From assembly GCA_021307315.1 (NCBI GenBank), contig JAJSPD010000009.1, positions 868,001-932,000 of the forward strand: a DNA stretch of 64,000 nucleotides, read 5' to 3'. Within the stretch, counting starts at the first letter, position 1; each line of letters begins with the position of its first letter. Positions 57,964 through 64,000 of this stretch are shown in pieces. A program made the translations under genes and the position numbers. This DNA is from Bisporella sp. PMI_857. Its lineage: Eukaryota; Ascomycota; Leotiomycetes; Helotiales; Helotiaceae. The notes beneath the pieces are model-generated. The model was given only the letters and a program-made list of their open reading frames with translations. It did not search any database and was not told the origin of the DNA.

Positions 57964-58840
57964 GCCTGTCTAGGTAGTATGCAGGTCGGATTCTAGAATA
58001 GTTCGTAATGGAAAAGGAAGTATAGACTATGGCGTCTGTGACTGTGACAGTCGAACCACATTGAGAAATGGAGCTAGGTGGTTGTTCAACATATAGCGCC
58101 AAGATTGCAGTGCTTTTTTCAGCCACGCATCTACACCTGAAAACCATCCATTCCAAGGTTCGAAGAAGAAATCTAAAATGCAATATCAACATATATGTTG
58201 AGACGGTGGGCTTGCAGCTCAGCTTAAAGATTGACTCTCAACCTAGACTCCCCTTTCGTTCACGATATTCTTCATTCGTAATGACCGTCTTCTAGCCATG
58301 ACATGGCCAAAAGGTGGCCACCACTAGCTTACGGCAAGTCTTGGATATCATATATAGCACCATCATGGGATAAATAAGCTGGCTGTTTTTCGGAAATAGG
58401 CAACAAGTTCAAGCTTGACTGGTTTACCCCAAGTCGATCTGTTGAGTTATGTCCTGATACTTTACCCACTGAGGAGGCTTAGGATGTGTCCCCTATAGCT
58501 TTTGGCCTTTCGATGTAGAGTAATTTGTTGGTGCTATTTGCAATGTCCAACCAGCAACCTGACCTGGTTGTATGCTGGAATGGAGTTTCAACGTCAGAAT
58601 TACAACACGGTCAGCACCAACACACTTAATGAGCTTGGGTGTTATATTAGCTGGACCTAGACTGTCTACTATTCCCTTAGAAGCGACTTTCTGGTTCTTG
58701 AACCATCTCCAACCCCATCTTCAATTATTCCTCATTTCATCGCCAGCTTGATTCTGGATGTTCATCCGTTCGTCAGACTCTCACATTTAAAATATCCACT
58801 CAAACAAAGAGTGGAAATTTGAATTGACTCCAGACACATC
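57964..58840. other. Intergenic region
   Basis: About 880 bases before the hydrolase pseudogene; nothing recognised. Confidence 0.4.
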
Positions 58841-59690
58841 ATGTCTAGTAGGCCAACAATTGTTATGGTCCCCGGTGCCTAGCACCAGCCCACCATTTAC
58901 TCCGATGTGGCGGCCTCTCTGCGCAAACATGGCTATCCTACAATCGGGTTGCCACTTCCATCAGCAGGTGCTGTACCAGCCCATGAAGGCTTCAATGGTG
59001 ATGTCGCCGCCATTCGCGACAGACTATCTCAATTAGTCTCAGAAGGCAGGAGGTTGTGCTTGTCGTCTACTCCTACGCTGGTGGTCCTGGAGAAGAGGCT
59101 CCAAAAGGTCTTGGGGAAAAAGAGCGCGAGGCACAAGGTCTAGAGGGCGGTGTGATCAGATATGTGGTCATCAATGGATTCGCAACTCCAGCTGGATTTC
59201 AGCCTGCATCGAAAGAAGAATATTCGCAGTTTTCAACCTGAATAAAGTTGGATCTGGAAGTGAGTGCTTGCGAATACTTGGCGGTGAGGTAACTGATGAC
59301 GTATCTAGAAAAGAGTCTTCACCGTTGATGCCGAGGATGCAAAGAGGATGATCTATAATGATCTATCGTCAGCTCAAGGAGATGAACTTGCTTCCCAACT
59401 CGTACCTCAAAGCCTTGGCGTCTACTTCAGTACAGCAACTTATGCATCATGGATTGACATCCCGTCTACATTCCTCATAGGGGATAAGGATCAAAGCTCC
59501 CTTGGTCCCGTGATTGCGGAGCCGATGATCAAAGGGGCCTAGCAGATACAGCCAACCGCTTTTGATGTGGTTGAACATTGCAAGGAGTCATTGCCTCATG
59601 ATCAACTTTCCGGAATGGGGTTGTCTTTCCCTATTGTTTGTTCCTCACAGCCTCATATGAACATCGTGTCAAGCAACTCGACAAATAGCA
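58841..59690 (+). pseudogene. Decayed alpha/beta-hydrolase gene
   Basis: The sequence reads as a member of the small alpha/beta-hydrolase family that opens with a VPGAWH motif. Here the motif is VMVPGA then stop then HQP, where Trp is expected (TGG to TAG, 58880-58882). A one-base shift near 59050 is needed to pass from RDRLSQLVSEG to LVVYSYAGGPGEE. A second stop (59239-59241) again sits at a likely Trp (TGG to TGA), and a third is TAG at 59540-59542. A further shift near 59590 is needed to reach the catalytic-His segment HCLMINFPEW. With three stops and two shifts the gene cannot make the protein. The changes at Trp are G-to-A, as repeat-induced point mutation or cytosine deamination would leave. 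The right end is approximate. Confidence 0.75.
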
Positions 59691-61555
59691 TGTTGTTCCC
59701 TAAATGTCCTACAGGATACTCATATAGTTCTTTAAGACCTTGTGCGTGCTACCGTGTAATTGATTGAGTACTGACAGTTTTTTAGACCACAAATGCGTTA
59801 AGAAGAGCAGTGGGAGAGAACTGCTGAGATCTCCTATGCGAGAAGATAAAAGTAGGATCGTAATCGAGCTTTGTGGAACATATAACCTAGAATAACTAGC
59901 AAGCTCCAATCCACCTTCCCTCCCTCCCCCGATTTGTCGACAATATTTCCTGGAATTGTCCAAGTTTCAGCACTATGCAGTACCGAGAGAACAGGCTTAA
60001 AGTGACTACGAGAACTTTGCCAATCTCTCCTGGAAACCTCGAGGCATTCTTATTCTTCTTATTGGAGCACTGAGGACAATTTCCGCACAATTTGACAACC
60101 AAATCGCCACATTGCGAGGGTTTTATAAGATGGCAGATTGAGCTGCAGAATCTATAAAAGGTGTAAGCGGGTATCTCTTCTTCCCTCTTCTTACTCTCTA
60201 GTCGAGATAGTCCACGCTTAGCCGCAAATGGGACTACAAGAAGGTGGGCTCGATGTGGCTTGACAAGCCCATATCAATTTTATTAACACGAAATTGTGGT
60301 GTGCCTAGTATGGTGCCTGACAATATCAGAAGTCTCAGACGAAAAACTTCAATGTGGGCATAGGGAGGACACAGTTATAGTATCACCACACATATGTCAG
60401 TACCTTGAATCTTCAACGACATGGCCATACATCTAGCGCTCTCGATCGCAGATTCCTGAGAAAGTTTCACCCGTCTTTGTGAGTAAAGGCTATGTCACAC
60501 TGGTATCCCGCACACGAATAACTGTTCGCTGGCTGGAATTGTAGTAGCCGCCTCACGCGAAGGAGAAAGGATCTAAGAAGCTCATACCAGGTCGTAACTG
60601 GAGCCGCCGCATAAAGATCGAACGAACGGAAGTGAGTGCATTTCAGATGCCATATCCGAACTCCGTAGGTATTACACTCGGAGTACCAAGTGGGTTGGTT
60701 TAAAAACAGTATCCGTAGCGCCGTCGACACCATAGAAGGCAGACTCCAACACAGTGCCAATAGCAATACCAGTATCATTCCAATGATTTATAGAACTCGA
60801 CCTTCCTTCATAGAGAGAAAAATAAGACGGGGCTCCATTCTTCCCCAATAAGCTATCACATTCGTAGTCTTGGGCTATCATTGAGTCGTTCTTCATCACT
60901 ACATCCCTTCGGTCCTCATATGATACAACCCGTAACCATTTCCCGTCTCTTGTAAGGGGGTCTCGGATTAAATGATGTTAACGTCTCTAAGCTATGACAT
61001 GACAGAAGGGCGCGAAGCCGCAAAATCGGCTACTATGACTAAAAGTGGAGCCGCCACCTATGCCGTAGCTTTACTGGCTGTAAGCTTGAAAATGGAGCTT
61101 AGAGCCCATGAAACTCATCCTATCACAGTCCAGATTCATGTGAAAAATACCCATAATTGCGAAGAATATTTAAGGGCGATAATAGTAATCGTCGAGTATG
61201 ATTCATCATGAGCATAAGAAGAAATGGCTTCCCCGTCTCTTGCAATATGTTTTGTGGTTTTGTTGCAATCACGCCTTGTCGTCGTAGGAATCTCATGCCA
61301 CTCTAGGTGAGAAATCCATTCTTACAACTGCCATTACTAATGGCAATTTGATACAAGAAAGTTGTAAGACAATGATCTTAAAACAAATATTAAGAAATAT
61401 GTTGACAAATTGGAAGAAATTATAGTGCACGAATGGAATAAATTCCAAGGTATCTTAAAAGTGTTCATACTGTCTGGATATCACGTGCAAATGCGATACT
61501 GAGAGCAAAAAACCAATGCAACGAAGCCTTCTCCCACCCATTATATGCACTCCGA
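59691..61555. other. Intergenic region with possible gene remnant
   Basis: About 1.9 kb. Apart from the weak minus-strand remnant at 60467-60899, nothing is supported. Confidence 0.35.
60467..60899 (-). other. Possible gene fragment, frame-broken
   Basis: Two overlapping minus-strand frames look protein-like. The first (60899 leftward) contains DYECDSLLGKNGAPSYFSLY and ESAFYGVDGATDTVF, ending at a stop near 60672. Shifting frame continues with TYGVRIWHLKCTHFRSFDLYA. This could be the remains of one gene or a missed intron. No family was recognised. Confidence 0.2.
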
Positions 61556-63369
61556 TTACGCAATCCAGAACCAGATTCTCTCAAGGACATTTCTTGGTAC
61601 CTGCTCTGGCCATTCCTCTGCATCAAGGACGGCTTTACCGGTGGTGATATCGGCATCAGCTGACTTGATGAAGGGAGTCCACTTGAAGATCTTCCAGAAA
61701 CCGTAAAGGGCAAAGAAGATGGGGATTCCGACGTATGCAACTATGAAATCATCAATCTTCCAGCGTCCTTTGGTGAAAACAGCGAAGCCATTGAAGAGGA
61801 TGATGATGGCAAAGAAGACGAGAGCGACATAGGTAAGATATGGCTGGAAAGGAGCTTTGAATACAAGAGTGTTACGATCGACTCCCTGTGCCGCCAAAGC
61901 CTTATGGAATCTGATATACGCGACACAGATCGAACACCATGTGAACAAACTGGCAATGGTCGTCAGGTTTTGGAACCACTCGAAGACTTTGGCCGGGCCA
62001 CCCTCCTTAACGGACAAGAAAGTCAGGAGAGCGATAGAGGCAGTGATGCTGACACAGTAGATCGGAACACCCTTCTTGTTGCACTTCAGAAGGAATCTTG
62101 GTGCTTGTCTGTTTTGTGCAAGGGCAAAGAGGTAGCGAGATCCGGTGTACAGGAAAGCATTTCCAGACGAGGATGCAGAAGTCAGAATGACAGCGTTGAT
62201 AATGGACGGAAGGACGGGGATTCCGGCATTCTGGATGCCAATAACCCATGGCGAACGACCTGCACCTGGTGCGCCGCTTTCCTGAGCACTGAGGAGGTTC
62301 TTGTCGTTGGATGCGACAAGGACACCAATAGCAAGTGAACCGAGAACATAGAAGAACAGAATACGCCAGAAAACTCTGCGAACCGCCTTTGGAATATTCT
62401 TGCGAGGATTTTCGGCCTCTCCAGCAGCTACAGCGACAAGCTCGACTCCTCCGTAGGAGAAAGCTGCGTTAACGAGAACAGAGAAAAGACCGAGGAATCG
62501 GCCTGTATCTCCACCTGCGATATATGGCTTCATCGCGCCAGGGTTTTTCCAGAATCTGAAACCGAGACGGTCATGCTTGGGTCCGCCACCAAGGTCAACA
62601 ATGAAGGCCATAATCAATAGACCGACAATGGTGATAATCTTGATACTGGCGAATATGAACTCTGCTTCTCCGTAGATGGAAACAGCAAAGATGTTCAAGA
62701 AGATGATGAGCACCATGATGATAGCGATCCATGCTCCAACGTTGATATCCCGGGCGCCTTCCCAGTATTGAATAACGACGGCAGCAGCAGAAATCTCGGC
62801 GCAGAGAGTGATGGAGTTCGAATACCAGTTCTTTGACCATTTGTTAGAATTTTTGTGTATCTCTAAAGTAGCAGGGCAACTTACGTTCCATCCGACCGCG
62901 AATCCTAAGGCGTCGTCCACATAACGAGCGCAGAATTGAGGGATAGATCCAGGAAGAGGGAGCCAGGTAGCCATTTCACCAAGAGCCTGCATCATGGCGA
63001 ATATAGCCAGACCTGTTCCAGTATAACCAAGCAGAACCGAGAGAGGGCCAGCACGTGTGAAAGCGCTACCGATACCCAAGAATAGACCAGTACCAATGGT
63101 GCCGCCTAGGGCAATGAACTGAATGTGTCTGGACTTCAGTCTGAAAGAGAGATGTTAGTTCACCATTGGAATACTCATGTAGCGGCAACCTACCCTCGAG
63201 TGACGTATCCATAACGCTCAGCTTCATCAATGTTGCCATAGAGATCGGAAGCTTCAGCGAGGGCACTAGCCTTGGTTCCTTTTCCACTTGCGCTAACAAA
63301 AGCTTCAGCATTATGGTGGCCGTTGGATTCAGGCGACTCGCCGACCTGATATTGTTCTTTCTCCGCCAT
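61556..63369 (-). CDS. Amino-acid permease (YAT/APC family)
   Basis: Three exons, 63369-63194, 63140-62885 and 62830-61556, give 568 residues; introns are 53 and 54 nt, in phase. After a hydrophilic N-terminus come twelve predicted membrane segments. Family motifs are RHIQFIALGGTIGTGLFLGIGSA in helix 1 (read across the first splice), GEMATWLPLPGSIPQF in helix 3, FSYGGVELVAVAAGEAENPRK and ASSSGNAFLYTGSRYLFALA. These are proton symporters of the plasma membrane of the yeast GAP/PUT4/DIP5 group. The substrate cannot be told; general or dicarboxylic/proline types are all possible. Confidence 0.93.
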
Positions 63370-64000
63370 TGTCTTTCTTCTCCGTTGTCGAGGAGTCCCT
63401 GGAAACAATGGATAGGAAGTAGGATAGGAGAGAGAGAGAGCAGGAGAGGAGAGCGTCGCGACGAGGTAGGGGAGAGGTGCTTTATAGCTGTGACCCGGTG
63501 AATATTAGATGCCCAGTCCCGTGCTGATAAGTAGGGAAGGAGTTCTGCAGCAGAGTTACACGGCAGGAGCCTTGGCCAGCAGCTCAGAATCTCAGATCAC
63601 ACATTTCCACCTGGTAAACACCCTGACAACGCCGTACCTCGACCTCCATTATTTTAGGGAAATGTGCTTCAACCTAGTACATTTACAGGCACGTTAACCT
63701 TAGCCTTCCCTTTGGAGCCACCAGCTCCTCCCGCCTCCAAAGGACCCAAGCGATAGTACTTCTTTCGCCGCCCGGAGCACTACCTATGCTAGTCGACGCC
63801 TAGCGGGGCAGGTGCGTGGACGCCTGGAATGAGAGAATTAAACGATGATCAACCCCCCTCGAACTGCCTTGCCTTACCTTGCCTTGTTGCAGCTTGCCGA
63901 TTTGCTTCACACGGCCAGTTCTGTCTTTTAATCCTAAGCCTAAAGTTGCGCATTTATCAGGACAAAGCTGATGGTGCAGCCAATTAATTAACCCATTAAG
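63370..64000. other. Upstream region of the amino-acid permease
   Basis: About 630 bases to the window edge. Near 63420-63460 the plus strand is GA-rich, so the permease leader is a CT-rich tract on its own strand, as is common just upstream of highly expressed fungal genes. No coding exon was seen. Confidence 0.4.

Overview
The window is nuclear DNA of a filamentous ascomycete (Pezizomycotina). Genes are spaced, lie on both strands, and carry many 45-120 nt GT-AG introns with CTAAC/CTGAC-like branch points. They include fungus-specific families (Mus7/Mms22, SOM1, COX9, AA9 lytic polysaccharide monooxygenases with a GH6 cellobiohydrolase). The mix of biomass-degrading genes and the protein wording suggest Leotiomycetes/Helotiales, but that placement is inference. 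Exon borders were set by hand from splice consensus, reading-frame phase and family conservation, and most models close exactly in frame. No tRNA, rRNA, transposon or CRISPR array was recognised.

Layout. 1-5.2 kb: MUS7/MMS22 (-), running off the left edge. 5.5-5.9 kb: small membrane protein (+). 6.5-8.7 kb: DUF726 alpha/beta hydrolase (+). 9.8-11.6 kb: protein with 11 zinc knuckles (-). 14.2-15.7 kb: aldo-keto reductase (+). 16-16.6 kb: single-pass PPxY protein (-). 17.5-18.3 kb: mitochondrial uL16m (-), divergent from RFC1 (+, 18.6-22.1 kb). 22.8-23.7 kb: enoyl-CoA hydratase/dienoyl-CoA isomerase (-). 26.1-29.5 kb: isochorismatase-like / AlkB-like / GST-like fusion (+). 30.1-31.2 kb: SOM1 (-) and a RecA/XRCC2-like protein (+), 51 bp apart. 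31.4-33.2 kb: TAF8 (-) and COX9 (+), divergent. 36.7-37.9 kb: RACK1 (-) with an apparent U24 C/D-box snoRNA in its second intron. 38.5-40.5 kb: NCS1 permease (-). 43.2-51.8 kb: three AA9 LPMOs and a CBM1-GH6 cellobiohydrolase. 52-53.5 kb: SRAP/HMCES (-). 54.5-56.4 kb: translin and GPI11 (+). 57.1-58 kb: Cys-rich type I membrane protein (+). 58.8-59.7 kb: decayed alpha/beta-hydrolase pseudogene. 61.6-63.4 kb: amino-acid permease (-).

How genes work together. The 43-52 kb block is a functional set: LPMOs cleave crystalline cellulose oxidatively and create chain ends for a processive GH6 cellobiohydrolase with its own cellulose-binding module. Five genes concern genome maintenance or are related to it by fold (MUS7, RFC1, the AlkB fusion, the XRCC2-like protein, SRAP), but they are scattered among housekeeping genes and are probably not a unit. 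The most unusual objects are the three-domain fusion, whose isochorismatase domain has Ser in place of the nucleophilic Cys; the intronic snoRNA in RACK1; and a 12-nt microexon with a GC-AG intron in the zinc-knuckle gene.
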